A stretch of 64,000 nt of DNA from Pseudomonas baetica (GCF_019733355.1 NZ_JAIHLQ010000016.1:90372-154371), one strand, 5' to 3'. Shown: positions 1 through 9,241, counted from the first letter of the stretch. Numbers and translations: made by a program. The notes: generated from the letters alone by a model not told the origin.

Positions 1-903
1 GCGAGCCTGAACAACGTTTATCTGCACAAGTTCGACAAGTACCGTTTCGACCGCTATCACGTCCTGCACAGCCCTGAGCTGGCGGATTCGATGCATCATC
101 TGGTCAAGCATGGCCTGATCGAATCCAAAGCGGTGCACCGTCTTGATTTGCCGAACCTGCCGACCACCCGTAGCCTGCGCAACTATATTGGCGATCTGCG
201 CAGTCGACTCAAATACGCGGCATACGACACCAGCGCCGGCAGCACGGCGCACACCGGCCTATCGGTCAGCCCGTTGCTTGGCGTCGGCAAGAACAACCCG
301 CTGAACCGGGTGATTCTCGAGTTGATCGCCAGCGCGCAAACGCAACTGACCATCTGCACGCCGTACTTCAACCTGCCGTTGGGCGTGATCCGTGAGGTCA
401 ACCGTGCGCTGGCTCGCGGCGTGAAGATCGACATCGTGGTGGGCGACAAGACCGCCAACGACTTTTACATCCCGCCAAGCGAGCCGTTCAAGATCATCGC
501 GGCGTTGCCATACTTGTACGAGATCAGCTTGCGCCGCTTCGCCAAACGGCATCAGCGCAACATCGACAGCGGCCAGTTGAACCTGCACCTGTGGCGTGAC
601 GGTGACAACACCTATCACCTCAAGGGCATGTGGATCGATCAGCGCTATACGCTGCTGACCGGCAACAACCTCAATCCACGGGCGTTCCGTCTGGATCTTG
701 AAAACGCGCTGTTGATTGATGATCAGCAAGGCGAGTGGCTGGAGCCGCGCGCGAAGGAGTTGGAGCAGATATTCCGCCACACCACGCGTATCGAGAGTTT
801 CCAGAATCTGGAAACCTTGCCGGAGTATCCGAGCGGGGTGGCGAAGTTTCTCAAGCGCGTGAGCCGGGTGCGGATTGAGCGGTTGCTCTACCGGATTTTG
901 TAA
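1..903 (+). CDS. pssA: CDP-diacylglycerol-serine O-phosphatidyltransferase, 5' end outside window
   Basis: The first base is already in frame, so this is the C-terminal roughly 300 residues of a gene that begins upstream. A phospholipase D type HxK(x)4D motif is visible at 616-639 (HLKGMWID), followed by a GNNLNPR stretch, as expected for the second catalytic half of PssA. The family enzyme transfers serine onto CDP-diacylglycerol to give phosphatidylserine, the precursor of phosphatidylethanolamine, at the inner membrane surface. The stop at 903 is followed by a REP pair. Family usual length is about 440-450 residues, so about a third is missing because of the window edge, not a mutation. 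Phospholipase D-like proteins in general are the alternative. Confidence 0.9.
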   Translation, partial: ASLNNVYLHKFDKYRFDRYHVLHSPELADSMHHLVKHGLIESKAVHRLDLPNLPTTRSLRNYIGDLRSRLKYAAYDTSAGSTAHTGLSVSPLLGVGKNNPLNRVILELIASAQTQLTICTPYFNLPLGVIREVNRALARGVKIDIVVGDKTANDFYIPPSEPFKIIAALPYLYEISLRRFAKRHQRNIDSGQLNLHLWRDGDNTYHLKGMWIDQRYTLLTGNNLNPRAFRLDLENALLIDDQQGEWLEPRAKELEQIFRHTTRIESFQNLETLPEYPSGVAKFLKRVSRVRIERLLYRIL

Positions 904-932
904 GGCTTCAAGTGATTCGGTGCGGCTACAAC

Positions 933-1030
933 CGCTTTCGCGAGTAAGCCCGCTCCCACAAGAGGGCTGTGTTGACCACAAATGTGGTGATTGACACAGC
1001 TCCAATGTGGGGGCGGGCTTGCTCGCGAAG
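933..1030. repeat. REP pair (inverted)
   Basis: Two inverted copies of a Pseudomonas REP-like unit: CGAGTAAGCCCGCTCCCACA near 941-960 and its complement-like TGTGGGGGCGGGCTTGCTCG at 1006-1025. The spacer of about 45 bases contains a small CCACAAATGTGG hairpin. It sits between convergent pssA and efeM ends and may protect both mRNA 3' ends. This is the CGCGAG flavour of REP, shared with the copy at 12.5 kb. Confidence 0.85.
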
Positions 1031-1056
1031 GGGCCGAATCAAACGCTATAAAAAAC

Positions 1057-1881
1057 TCAGTTCAGACCCAGCTTTCCACGTAAGGTCGACAGGTCTTCAG
1101 CCAAGGTATTCACCGGCCCGACCAGCGCTTTGCGGTCGTTATCCTTCACCTTGTCATACGTCTCGAAACCACCGTCCGTGGTCTTGTACTTGGCCAGCAC
1201 CTTGTCCACGGAGGCGAAGTTCTTGTCCACTTTGGCGACGAAAGCCTTGTCTTGCTTCTCAATCTGCGGACGGAACAAATCAACGATTTTCTTCGCGCCG
1301 TCGATGTTGCCCTGGAAGTCGTACAGGTCGGTGTGACTGTAACGATCTTCTTCTCCGGTTATCTTGGTCGCGGCGACTTCCTCAAGTAGCGCTGCTGCAC
1401 CACCCACCACCTTCTCAGGCGGGAAGGTCAGCCCGGCCACGCGGCTTTGCAGGTCTTTGACGTCTTTGTTCAAACCATCCGCCAAAGTATCCAGACCTTG
1501 GGTGCTCTTTTGCGAAAACAGCGAATATTCGATGCGATGGAAACCGGTGAAATCTTCCGCTTTCACGCCTTTTTCGTGGTCGTCGACACGCGAATCGATA
1601 GACGCATCAAGGTCACTGAACAGCTCGGCAATCGGTTCGATCGACTCGTAGTAAACGCGGGTCGGTGCATAGAGCTTCTGCGCAGTCGCCAGGTCGCCTT
1701 TCTTCACCGCATCGGTGAATTGCTGAGTGTGGTTGGCCAGTTCATCGAGTTGTTCGGTGACGTAGATCTTGTAGTCCGAAACCGGCCCGACCAGATCCAG
1801 CGGAGCGGTCGCTGCGAAAGCCGACAGTGGGGTGTTGAGCAAGCCAAGGGCAAGTAATAGCGCGAGTGGCGTCTTTTTCAT
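1057..1881 (-). CDS. efeM: EfeM-type periplasmic M75 imelysin-like iron-uptake protein
   Basis: A 274-residue protein with a clear signal peptide (cleavage near AFA-ATA, residues 22-26) followed only by the M75 peptidase-like domain. The HxxE metal motif is at residues 115-118 (HRIE). It lacks the N-terminal cupredoxin domain present in the neighbouring EfeO, which is the arrangement called EfeM in pseudomonads. Last gene of the efeU-efeO-efeB-efeM operon, starting 26 bases after efeB. Known family role: periplasmic iron-binding partner of the EfeU permease. Inferred role: second iron-binding component, possibly delivering Fe to EfeB or EfeU. Start chosen because the signal peptide begins there. 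Confidence 0.88.
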   Translation of the reverse strand: MKKTPLALLLALGLLNTPLSAFAATAPLDLVGPVSDYKIYVTEQLDELANHTQQFTDAVKKGDLATAQKLYAPTRVYYESIEPIAELFSDLDASIDSRVDDHEKGVKAEDFTGFHRIEYSLFSQKSTQGLDTLADGLNKDVKDLQSRVAGLTFPPEKVVGGAAALLEEVAATKITGEEDRYSHTDLYDFQGNIDGAKKIVDLFRPQIEKQDKAFVAKVDKNFASVDKVLAKYKTTDGGFETYDKVKDNDRKALVGPVNTLAEDLSTLRGKLGLN

Positions 1882-1907
1882 GGGGCGGCTCCAGTGTCTT
1901 GATTGTT

Positions 1908-3206
1908 TTAGGCAGCGGTTTTCGGTTGTGTGGCGTCAAGCAGCGAGCGACCGATGAAGTCCTTGTCGCCCGTAACGCCCGCAAGGGTGAAGAAGTAACC
2001 GCCCCCGACGGGTTTTAGGTATTCCTCAAGCGGTTCGCCGTTGAGGCGGGTCTGCACGGTGATAAAGCCTTTCTCCAGGTCGGCCTGGTAGCAGATGAAC
2101 AGCAACCCCATGTCGAGTTGCCCGTTCTTGTTTACCCCGTTGGAATAGTTGAACGGCCGGCGCAGGATCAGGTTGGCTTGGCTCGCAGCGGTACGCGGGT
2201 TAGCCAGGCGGATGTGCGCGTCGAGTTTGGTCAACTTGCCGGCCGGGTCTTTGCTGTAATCCGGGACTTCGGTCTCATGCTGGGCACCCATCGGCGCGCC
2301 AGTGGTTTTGACCCGACCGATGATGCTTTCCTGTTCCTGCAATGGCGTGCGATCCCAGCGCTCGACGAAGTTGCGGATGATCCGCACTGCTTGATAACTG
2401 CCATGGGCGGCCCAAGCGGGTTCATCGCTGTCCGGCTGCACCCAGACCACGCGGTCCATCGCTTTGCCGTCGTTGGAATCGGGGTTGGCTGAGCCATCAC
2501 GGAAGCCAAGGAAGTTGCGCGCCGACTGCGCCGGCACACCGGGTTTGGCAGGGGCTTGTGGCGGTACGCTGCCTTCCTGTTTCCAGCGCACCAGCAGCAG
2601 GTCCGGCAGGCTTTTCACAATGTCGCGCAGGGCGTGGATGTTGGTGTCGGCGGTGTTGGCGCAAAACTGCAGGCTCAAGTCGCCGTGGCAGCAGTCGGCG
2701 TCCAGTGCATCGTTGGGGAAACCGACCATGCGGATCAGACGCTTGGGTTTGGCGTCGGCTAGGCCGAAGCGCTCATCGAACAGCGACTCACCCACTGAAA
2801 CGGTAATGGTCAGGTTGTCCGGGGTGACCACTGGGCCGAGGATGCCGGAATCCGGTGGCGGCAGTTTCGGGTCAATCTGTGCCACGGGGCCTCCCTTCAT
2901 CAGGAAGGCGATGCGCTCGTTGAGGGTGCGAAACAGTCGTTCGAGGTCTTCGCGATCACTGGCCAGTACATCGAACGACACCAGCATGCCCGACGCCGGG
3001 CGCGGGGTGACGATGCCGGTCTGGTGCATGCCGTGGAAGTCGTGGCGGTCTTCAGTCTTTTCGCTACTCGGGGCTTCGGTGACTTGTGCCGTTGCGGCGG
3101 CCATGGCCGGGCAGCTCAAGGCCGATCCGGCCAGTGCGACACCCGCGGCACCCATGCCCATCAGGACACGGCGACGTTGCAGGTTGAGTTGTTCTGAATC
3201 TTTCAT
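1908..3206 (-). CDS. efeB: EfeB, Tat-exported DyP-type haem peroxidase / deferrochelatase
   Basis: 432 residues. The N-terminus carries a Tat signal (RRRVLMG at 11-17, hydrophobic stretch, AMA cleavage region), so the folded haem protein is exported to the periplasm. The DyP signature GFRDG is at 234-238 and a candidate proximal His is in DAHIRLANPR (H331). Known family role: oxidises ferrous iron or extracts iron from haem before EfeUO-dependent import. It lies 17 bases after efeO and 26 before efeM in one minus-strand operon. Length and motifs are typical; nothing looks broken. Confidence 0.93.
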   Translation of the reverse strand: MKDSEQLNLQRRRVLMGMGAAGVALAGSALSCPAMAAATAQVTEAPSSEKTEDRHDFHGMHQTGIVTPRPASGMLVSFDVLASDREDLERLFRTLNERIAFLMKGGPVAQIDPKLPPPDSGILGPVVTPDNLTITVSVGESLFDERFGLADAKPKRLIRMVGFPNDALDADCCHGDLSLQFCANTADTNIHALRDIVKSLPDLLLVRWKQEGSVPPQAPAKPGVPAQSARNFLGFRDGSANPDSNDGKAMDRVVWVQPDSDEPAWAAHGSYQAVRIIRNFVERWDRTPLQEQESIIGRVKTTGAPMGAQHETEVPDYSKDPAGKLTKLDAHIRLANPRTAASQANLILRRPFNYSNGVNKNGQLDMGLLFICYQADLEKGFITVQTRLNGEPLEEYLKPVGGGYFFTLAGVTGDKDFIGRSLLDATQPKTAA

Positions 3207-3223
3207 CGGTACTCGTCTTCTGC

Positions 3224-4423
3224 TTACAGGCCGGAGAGGCCGAGGGCGGGATCGATGCCATCAAGCGCGTTGGCCAGAGCCTGAGCCTTGTCGGCAATCT
3301 GTTTGCGTTGTTCGCCGCTGACCGTGTCGTAGCGGGCGTAGCCGTCCTTGATCTTGTAGGTGTTGAGTTCGGTATCGAAGTCCGCCAGAGCCTTGTCGAC
3401 TTTCGGTAACAGATCGGCAGCAGACTTGCTCAGCATCGGTCGCAGCAGGTCCACGACTTTGTGTGCGGTTTGCAGGTTCGCGGCAAAACCGTTGAGGTCG
3501 CTGTGGCTGTAGCGTTCCTCTTCACCGCTCGCAGCACGCACGTCAGCCAGTGTGTTGAGGTTGCGCACGACGATGTTTACCAACTGCTCCGGCGGCAGGG
3601 TTTGCGCCAGCAATTGCTGTTTGAGCGCGGTGACGTCGCTCAGCAGGCGTTGCGCAACGGGCGCCAGTTCGTCGAGTTTGCGTTGCTGGAACAGGCCGTA
3701 TTCGATGCGATGGAAACCGACGAAGGCTGGGTCCTGCTCGCGTTTTTCGAAGTAATCGGCGCGAGCGTTGATGCTGTTATCCAGTTCGGCCAGACGCTGA
3801 GCGGCCGGGGCCAGACGTTGATACGCGGTGCGCGCTGGCAGATACAGCGCCTGAGCCTGGCTCAAGTCGCCGCTGTCAATCGCCTGGTTCAGTGCGGTGA
3901 CAGCTTTGATCAGTGCGCTGCCCTGGCTGGCCAGATACACGCGGAACTCCGACAACGGCCCGACGAAAGCGACCATCGACGGCTTGGCCTTGGCGGCGGC
4001 GTCAGAAGCGGCGGTCGGCGTTACGTGCAAAGTGCCGCGCGGATTACTCAGCAGGCCACAAGTGATTGCGTAATCGCCGGGTTGCAGGTTGGCGTTGATC
4101 ACCTGACTCAGGCCCGGCGCAATATTCTCGCGCTCCTCGACCACCAGCACGCCGTCGAGGATTTCCCATTCCACTGCCCGCTCGGAGCGGTTGACGATGC
4201 GGAAACTGGCGCGGCCGGCCGGTACGCTCAACTCATTGGGCTCGCAGTTGCCCGGATGAATGTTGATCACCACTTCGTTGAGGTTGTGCTGTCGCTTGGC
4301 CGCCGCCAATTGCGAGGCGTAATAGAACAGGCCACCGGCGGCGACCATCACGATCACCGAGCCGGCCACCGCCCAACGCAAGGCGCGGGGAGGCGAGGCC
4401 TGGGGAGACATAGGCTTTGACAT
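3224..4423 (-). CDS. efeO: EfeO, cupredoxin plus M75 periplasmic iron-binding protein
   Basis: 399 residues. A hydrophobic segment at about 17-39 anchors or exports the protein; a cupredoxin-like domain follows (about 50-135, with C60 and C122), then an M75 domain with HRIE at 238-241. This is the full-length EfeO layout, whereas the downstream EfeM paralogue has only the M75 part. Family role: binds periplasmic iron for EfeU, with the cupredoxin domain proposed to bind copper or iron. An AAGGG ribosome binding site is about 6 bases before the ATG. It follows efeU by 11 bases. Unlike classical EfeO it appears to keep an uncleaved N-terminal membrane segment. Confidence 0.9.
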   Translation of the reverse strand: MSKPMSPQASPPRALRWAVAGSVIVMVAAGGLFYYASQLAAAKRQHNLNEVVINIHPGNCEPNELSVPAGRASFRIVNRSERAVEWEILDGVLVVEERENIAPGLSQVINANLQPGDYAITCGLLSNPRGTLHVTPTAASDAAAKAKPSMVAFVGPLSEFRVYLASQGSALIKAVTALNQAIDSGDLSQAQALYLPARTAYQRLAPAAQRLAELDNSINARADYFEKREQDPAFVGFHRIEYGLFQQRKLDELAPVAQRLLSDVTALKQQLLAQTLPPEQLVNIVVRNLNTLADVRAASGEEERYSHSDLNGFAANLQTAHKVVDLLRPMLSKSAADLLPKVDKALADFDTELNTYKIKDGYARYDTVSGEQRKQIADKAQALANALDGIDPALGLSGL

Positions 4424-4434
4424 GGATGCCCTTA

Positions 4435-5283
4435 TTAGCTGGTAACGGAAGACGATCTGGCGGCTGTTGCCGAGGTGGCGAGCGGTGCCGGCATGAAGAA
4501 CATCGCCAGCGCTACCACCAGATAAATCAGCCAGGCACCAAGGGTGCTGATGGTTGGTGTGTCCTGATAACCGAACATGCCGGCCAGCACTGAACCCAGC
4601 GGCCCGTCCACCGGCAGCGTCGCGCTGAAGTCAAAAAGTACGGTTTGCAGGTGATTCCACAGCCCGGCTTCATGCAGCGCCTGCACCGAGTTGGCGAGAA
4701 TCCCCGCAGCGACGACGAGAATGAACAGCCCGGTCCACTTGAAAAACACAGAAAGGTTGAGGCGCATGCTGCCGCTGTAGATCAGGAACCCGACAACGAT
4801 GGCCAGAATCAGGCCGAGCAGGGCGCCAATCGGCGCGCCGGAACCTTCGCTTTGTTGGAACACCGCGAGCAGGAAGAACACCGTTTCCAGACCTTCGCGG
4901 GCCACGGCGAAAAACACCATGGCGATCAGCGCGATGACCTGGTGTCTGGAAGAGGCCAGGGCTTCGTCCAGCGAGGCGTGCAGCGAATGTTTGATCGAGC
5001 GCGCAACCTTGCGCATCCAGAACACCATGGCGCTTAGAATCCCCACGGCCACGAGGCCGACCACGCCTTCGAACAATTCCTGCAGCTTTTGCGGGAACTC
5101 GGCACTGACCAGTTCCAGCCCGCCACCCACCAGCAGGGCTAGCGCGGCGGCGAGAAATACACCGATCCACACGGCGGGCATCCATTGGCCACGGCCGGTC
5201 TGTTGCAGGTAGCTGGCGATGATGCCAACGATCAGCGCGGCTTCAATGCCTTCGCGCAGCATGATCAGGAAGGGAACGAGCAT
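4435..5283 (-). CDS. efeU: EfeU / FTR1-family iron permease
   Basis: 282 residues with about seven hydrophobic segments. Both FTR1 iron-translocation motifs are present: REGIE at 10-14 and REGLE at 129-133. I place the start at 5283 (protein begins MLVPFLIM) rather than further upstream, because this puts the first REGIE in its usual N-terminal position and the upstream in-frame residues overlap the Fur-like site region. First gene of the efe operon. Family role: inner-membrane import of iron delivered by EfeO/EfeB. A Fur-box-like sequence about 43 bases upstream suggests iron repression. Confidence 0.93.
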   Translation of the reverse strand: MLVPFLIMLREGIEAALIVGIIASYLQQTGRGQWMPAVWIGVFLAAALALLVGGGLELVSAEFPQKLQELFEGVVGLVAVGILSAMVFWMRKVARSIKHSLHASLDEALASSRHQVIALIAMVFFAVAREGLETVFFLLAVFQQSEGSGAPIGALLGLILAIVVGFLIYSGSMRLNLSVFFKWTGLFILVVAAGILANSVQALHEAGLWNHLQTVLFDFSATLPVDGPLGSVLAGMFGYQDTPTISTLGAWLIYLVVALAMFFMPAPLATSATAARSSSVTS

Positions 5284-5325
5284 TCGGCACCGAGTTGTAA
5301 GAGAAGATTTCAATTTGTAACATAA

Positions 5326-5340
5326 TGACACTCATTCGCA
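5326..5340 (-). promoter_or_regulatory. Fur-box-like operator of the efe operon
   Basis: Read on the minus strand: TGCGAATGAGTGTCA. It matches 10 of 14 defined positions of the 7-1-7 Fur consensus TGATAATnATTATCA. It lies 43 bases upstream of the efeU start, a usual promoter distance. The same TGCGAAT half occurs in the site before the ferric ABC importer at 32.7 kb. Inferred from match and context only. Confidence 0.6.
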
Positions 5341-5408
5341 AATGAAACCTATTGGCAAAAACCTGAACGTTAGCTGAACAACCCTGATTTTTGTGCTGCG
5401 CAGATATC

Positions 5409-5427
5409 TGGGAGCAGGCTGCTCCCA
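5409..5427. repeat. Short inverted repeat between efeU and araC
   Basis: TGGGAGCA - GGC - TGCTCCCA, perfect 8-base arms with a 3-base loop. Resembles a trimmed REP unit. It lies in the divergent region about 80 bases before the AraC start and could be an operator or a degenerate REP. Confidence 0.5.
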
Positions 5428-5506
5428 ACCACGGTTGATTCGTGTTGAATTCAAGTCCTGCGTTAAGATGCCGCACAGTCAAAAACAACGAGGTCTGCCT
5501 CGCTCC

Positions 5507-6523
5507 ATGTCGGAAAAAGACACCATCGCCGTTCAATTGGTGCGTGAAGCACTGCTGCAGAGCTGTGCCCCGGGCGTGGCCACGGAAGACGTCTTGAACA
5601 AGGTCGGCATTGCTCCAGCCTTGCTGCACGCAGGCGATGGCCGAGTACCAGCCTCGCAATACGCCAAACTCTGGCGCTTGCTGGCGCGGCGCGGCGATGA
5701 CGAGTTTTTCGGCATGGACCCGCGCAAGCTCAAGTCAGGCAGCCTTGAGTTCCTCTGTCGTAGCGCGATGGCGCAACCGACACTTGCTGCCGGTTTGAGC
5801 AGCGGCCTGGGATTTCTGTCGCTGATGCTTGAACGTCTGCCCGCGCAACTGGTGCATCAGCAGAGCCTCGCGGAAATCGTTTTGCTTGAAGACGAACCTG
5901 AACCCGCCCGCGCCTTTACCTATTTCACCTACTGGATGATCGTCCACGGTGTTGCCTGCTGGCTGGCCGGTCGACGTATCCCGATCATGGCCATCGAACT
6001 GCGCTGCCTGGAACCGGACTTCACCGATGATTATCGGGTGATGTTTTCGGAAAACCTGCGGTTCGACCGACCTCGCACACGGATGATTTTCTCTGCCGAC
6101 TGCCTTGATCTGCCGATCAAACGCAGTGCTGAGGAATTGAAACGTTTCTTGGCCCACGCGCCGGCCAACATCCTGGTGAAGTACCGCGACCCACAAAGCT
6201 TTGCCAGTCGGATCAAACAGGATTTGCGTCAGTTGCCCGCCGAGAGTTGGCCTGAAACCGAAGCGCTGGCGCAGCAATTGTGCATGTCGGCTTCAACTTT
6301 GCGCCGACGCCTGGCGGAGGAAGGGCAGACGTATCAGGGGCTCAAGGACAGTGTGCGCAAGGAGTTGGCAATTATGTGGCTGGCGGAGCCTTCGATCAGT
6401 TTTGTCGAGATCGCAGCGCGGCTAGGGTTTGCCGATGCCAGTTCGTTCTACAAAGCGTTTCGCAAGTGGTCGGGGTCCAATCCGGGGCACTATCGCACGT
6501 TGATCCTGAATGAGGCGGTCTGA
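5507..6523 (+). CDS. AraC-family transcriptional regulator
   Basis: About 338 residues from the start chosen here (MSEKDTIAV). An in-frame ATG at 5468 is possible, but has no visible ribosome binding site. The N-terminal half fits the arabinose-operon-type ligand domain (Arabinose_bd), the C-terminal about 100 residues a double helix-turn-helix; the second helix region contains VEIAARLGFADASSFYKAFRKW. It is directly upstream of, and co-oriented with, the acyl-CoA ligase cluster, so it is the likely local activator, with an acyl-CoA, acid or alcohol as possible inducer. Ligand unknown. Related regulators sit beside fatty-acid and ornithine pathways. Confidence 0.82.
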   Translation: MSEKDTIAVQLVREALLQSCAPGVATEDVLNKVGIAPALLHAGDGRVPASQYAKLWRLLARRGDDEFFGMDPRKLKSGSLEFLCRSAMAQPTLAAGLSSGLGFLSLMLERLPAQLVHQQSLAEIVLLEDEPEPARAFTYFTYWMIVHGVACWLAGRRIPIMAIELRCLEPDFTDDYRVMFSENLRFDRPRTRMIFSADCLDLPIKRSAEELKRFLAHAPANILVKYRDPQSFASRIKQDLRQLPAESWPETEALAQQLCMSASTLRRRLAEEGQTYQGLKDSVRKELAIMWLAEPSISFVEIAARLGFADASSFYKAFRKWSGSNPGHYRTLILNEAV

Positions 6524-6550
6524 TCCAGATCATCCGTCGCCCGGCCCGGC

Positions 6551-6640
6551 GCCTTCGGGAGCAAGCCCCCTCCCACAGTTCAGATCAGTTCCCTCAGCTT
6601 GAAATGCATTCCCCTGTGGGAGGCGGCTCCCGAAGAGGCC
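6551..6640. repeat. REP pair (inverted), GGGAGCAAGCCC flavour
   Basis: Arms GGGAGCAAGCCCCCTCCCAC (6558-6576) and TGTGGGAGGCGGCTCCCGAA (6615-6634) face each other across about 37 bases. It fills most of the gap between the araC stop and the acyl-CoA ligase start. The second arm carries GGCGGCTCC instead of GGGCTTGCTCC, so this copy is partly degenerate. Confidence 0.8.
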
Positions 6641-6786
6641 GGAACGGGCAGCACACTTACCAGCGCTTGGCCAAACCAGTCAGCCACTTTGATGGCTTTG
6701 ACCATTGCCCCAAGCCCACCACAGCGCGACTATCCCTGTGTTGTTTACGGTTCCCAGCCTAATAAAAACACAGAGGGATTCTGGCA

Positions 6787-8451
6787 ATGCGCGATTACTT
6801 GTCTGCCACCGAACAGTTCAACTATCAGCACACCGTCGATGCCGCGCTCAGCGGAACGCTTGAGGCGCTCAACGCCTGCGTCGAATGTTGCGACCGTCAT
6901 GCATTGCCGGGGCGCATCGCGCTGTTCTGGGAAGGCCGCGACGGCGCGAGCGCGACCTACACCTTCAGCGACTTGCAGGACAAAGCCGCGCGTTTCGCCA
7001 ATTTTCTTCTCGCCCAAGGCGTGCGCAAGGGCGACAAGGTTGCCGGCCTGCTGCCACGCAACATCGAATTGCTCATCACCGTGTTTGCCACCTGGCGTAT
7101 CGGCGCGGTGTATCAACCGCTGTTTACCGCGTTCGGCCCCAAGGCCCTCGAACATCGGCTGAACAGCTCCGGCGCCAAAGTCGTGGTCACCGACGCCGTG
7201 AACCGACCGAAACTCACGGAAGTTGCAGACTGCCCGACGCTGGTCACCGTCAGTGGCGCCAAAGGCCAAGGCATCGTCCGGGGCGATTTCAGTTTCTGGG
7301 CCGAACTGGCTCATTATTCCAATGCCTGCGAACCGGTGCTGCTGACTGGCGAAGACCCGTTCCTGTTGATGTTCACCTCGGGTACCACCGGCCCGTCGAA
7401 AGCGCTGTCGGTGCCGCTCAAAGCCATCGTCGCGTTCCAGAGCTACACTCGCGATGCCGTGGATCTTCGCCCGGAAGATGCGTTCTGGAATGTTGCCGAT
7501 CCGGGCTGGGCCTACGGCATCTATTACGGCGTCACAGGCCCTATGTCGATGGGCCACCCGATCACCTTCTACGACGGCCCGTTTACCCTAGAAAGTACCT
7601 GCAGGGTGATCAACAAGTACGGCATCACCAACCTCACCGGTTCGCCAACGGCGTATCGCTTGCTGATTGCCGGCGGTGACGAGTTCGCCAAGTCGATCAA
7701 GGGCAAACTGCGCATCGTCAGCAGCGCGGGCGAGCCGCTGAACCCGGAAGTGATCCGCTGGTTCGCCGACAACCTCGACGTGGTCATACACGACCATTAC
7801 GGCCAGACCGAACTGGGCATGGTCCTGTGCAATCACCACGGCCTCGAACACCCGGTTCATGTTGGCGCTGCCGGGTTTACCTCGCCGGGTCATCGCATCG
7901 TCGTGCTTGATGAGCAGTGCAACGAACTCGGTGTCGGCCAGCCTGGCATCCTCGCCGTCGACCGGCCCAAGTCGCCGATGTGCTGGTTTGCCGGTTACGA
8001 AGGTGTGCCCACCAAAGCCTTTGTCGGTGATTACTACCTGAGCGGCGACACCGTGGAATGGAACCCGGACGGCAGCATCAGTTTCGTCGGTCGCAGCGAC
8101 GACGTGATCACTACCTCTGGCTATCGCGTCGGCCCGTTCGACGTCGAAAGTGCGTTGATCGAACACCCGTCCGTGGTCGAAGCGGCGGTGGTCGGCAAGC
8201 CCGACCCGGAGCGCACTGAACTGGTCAAAGCGTTCGTCGTGCTCAGCGCGCAATACCGCGCCGCGCCGGAGTTGGCCGAAGAGCTGCGCCAACATGTACG
8301 CAAGCGTCTGGCCGCGCATTCCTACCCGCGTGAAATCGAATTTGTCAGTGAGTTGCCCAAAACCCCGAGCGGCAAATTACAGCGCTTTATCTTGCGCAAC
8401 CAGGAAATCGCCAAGGCTCAAGAGGCCGCGGCGAAGAACGTTTCAGCTTGA
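6787..8451 (+). CDS. AMP-forming acyl-CoA synthetase
   Basis: 554 residues of the ANL superfamily. The phosphate loop FTSGTTGPSKAL is at about 196-207, and the C-terminal catalytic lysine is in TPSGKLQRF (K530). Family reaction: carboxylate + ATP + CoA to acyl-CoA + AMP + PPi. It is first in a plus-strand set with SDR, thiolase, acyl-CoA dehydrogenase and enoyl-CoA hydratase, the same order I recall for PP_2213-2217 of P. putida. Substrate is probably a short or branched-chain acid such as 2-methylbutyrate; this is inferred from context. SDR follows by 16 bases. Confidence 0.88.
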   Translation: MRDYLSATEQFNYQHTVDAALSGTLEALNACVECCDRHALPGRIALFWEGRDGASATYTFSDLQDKAARFANFLLAQGVRKGDKVAGLLPRNIELLITVFATWRIGAVYQPLFTAFGPKALEHRLNSSGAKVVVTDAVNRPKLTEVADCPTLVTVSGAKGQGIVRGDFSFWAELAHYSNACEPVLLTGEDPFLLMFTSGTTGPSKALSVPLKAIVAFQSYTRDAVDLRPEDAFWNVADPGWAYGIYYGVTGPMSMGHPITFYDGPFTLESTCRVINKYGITNLTGSPTAYRLLIAGGDEFAKSIKGKLRIVSSAGEPLNPEVIRWFADNLDVVIHDHYGQTELGMVLCNHHGLEHPVHVGAAGFTSPGHRIVVLDEQCNELGVGQPGILAVDRPKSPMCWFAGYEGVPTKAFVGDYYLSGDTVEWNPDGSISFVGRSDDVITTSGYRVGPFDVESALIEHPSVVEAAVVGKPDPERTELVKAFVVLSAQYRAAPELAEELRQHVRKRLAAHSYPREIEFVSELPKTPSGKLQRFILRNQEIAKAQEAAAKNVSA

Positions 8452-8467
8452 ATCCAAGGAAACAGTC

Positions 8468-9229
8468 ATGCAGATCGAGAACAAGGTTTTTATCGTCACC
8501 GGCGGCGCGTCGGGCCTGGGTGCGGCCACCGCTGAACTGCTGGTGAATGCAGGCGCCAAAGTGATGCTGGTGGACATGAATGCCGAAGCGGTTGCCGCGC
8601 AAGCCGAACGTCTCGGTGCGCACAGCGTGGTGGCCGACATCAGCAACGAAGATGCTGCCGAAGCCGCCGTTCAGGCGACCGTCAAAGCCTTCGGCAGCCT
8701 GAACGGTCTGGTCAACTGCGCCGGTATCGTGCGTGGCGAAAAGATCCTCGGCAAGAACGGCCCGCATGCGCTGGCCAGTTTTGCCCAGGTGATCAACGTC
8801 AACCTGATCGGCAGCTTCAATATGCTGCGTCTGGCCGCTGCGGCGATTGCCGAAAGCAAAGCCAATGCTGACGGCGAACGTGGCGTAATCATCAACACCG
8901 CTTCGGTGGCGGCATTCGATGGCCAGATCGGTCAGGCCGCCTATTCGGCGTCCAAAGGCGCCATCGCCAGCCTGACCTTGCCGGCCGCCCGTGAACTGGC
9001 CCGCTTCGGCATTCGTGTGATGACCATCGCACCGGGCATTTTCGAAACCCCGATGATGGCCGGCATGACCCCGGAAGTCCGCGACTCCTTGGCTGCTGGC
9101 GTGCCGTTCCCACCGCGCTTGGGCAAGCCTGCCGAGTACGCCGCACTGGTTCGGCATATCATCGAAAACAGCATGCTCAACGGTGAGGTGATCCGTCTCG
9201 ACGGTGCCTTGCGCATGGCCGCCAAGTAA
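8468..9229 (+). CDS. SDR-family 3-hydroxyacyl-CoA dehydrogenase (HSD17B10-like, 3-hydroxy-2-methylbutyryl-CoA type)
   Basis: 253 residues. The Rossmann glycine motif TGGASGLG is at 11-18 and the catalytic triad is S146, Y159, K163 (YSASK). The N-terminus MQIENKVFIVTGG matches the type-10 / type-II 3-hydroxyacyl-CoA dehydrogenase subgroup, which oxidises 3-hydroxy-2-methylbutyryl-CoA in isoleucine breakdown. An in-frame extension upstream lies inside the ligase gene and has no support; the ATG at 8468 follows AAGGAAACAGTC. Position between ligase and thiolase supports a beta-oxidation role. A general short-chain dehydrogenase is the fallback. Confidence 0.85.
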   Translation: MQIENKVFIVTGGASGLGAATAELLVNAGAKVMLVDMNAEAVAAQAERLGAHSVVADISNEDAAEAAVQATVKAFGSLNGLVNCAGIVRGEKILGKNGPHALASFAQVINVNLIGSFNMLRLAAAAIAESKANADGERGVIINTASVAAFDGQIGQAAYSASKGAIASLTLPAARELARFGIRVMTIAPGIFETPMMAGMTPEVRDSLAAGVPFPPRLGKPAEYAALVRHIIENSMLNGEVIRLDGALRMAAK

Positions 9230-9241
9230 GGAGGATTTGTC

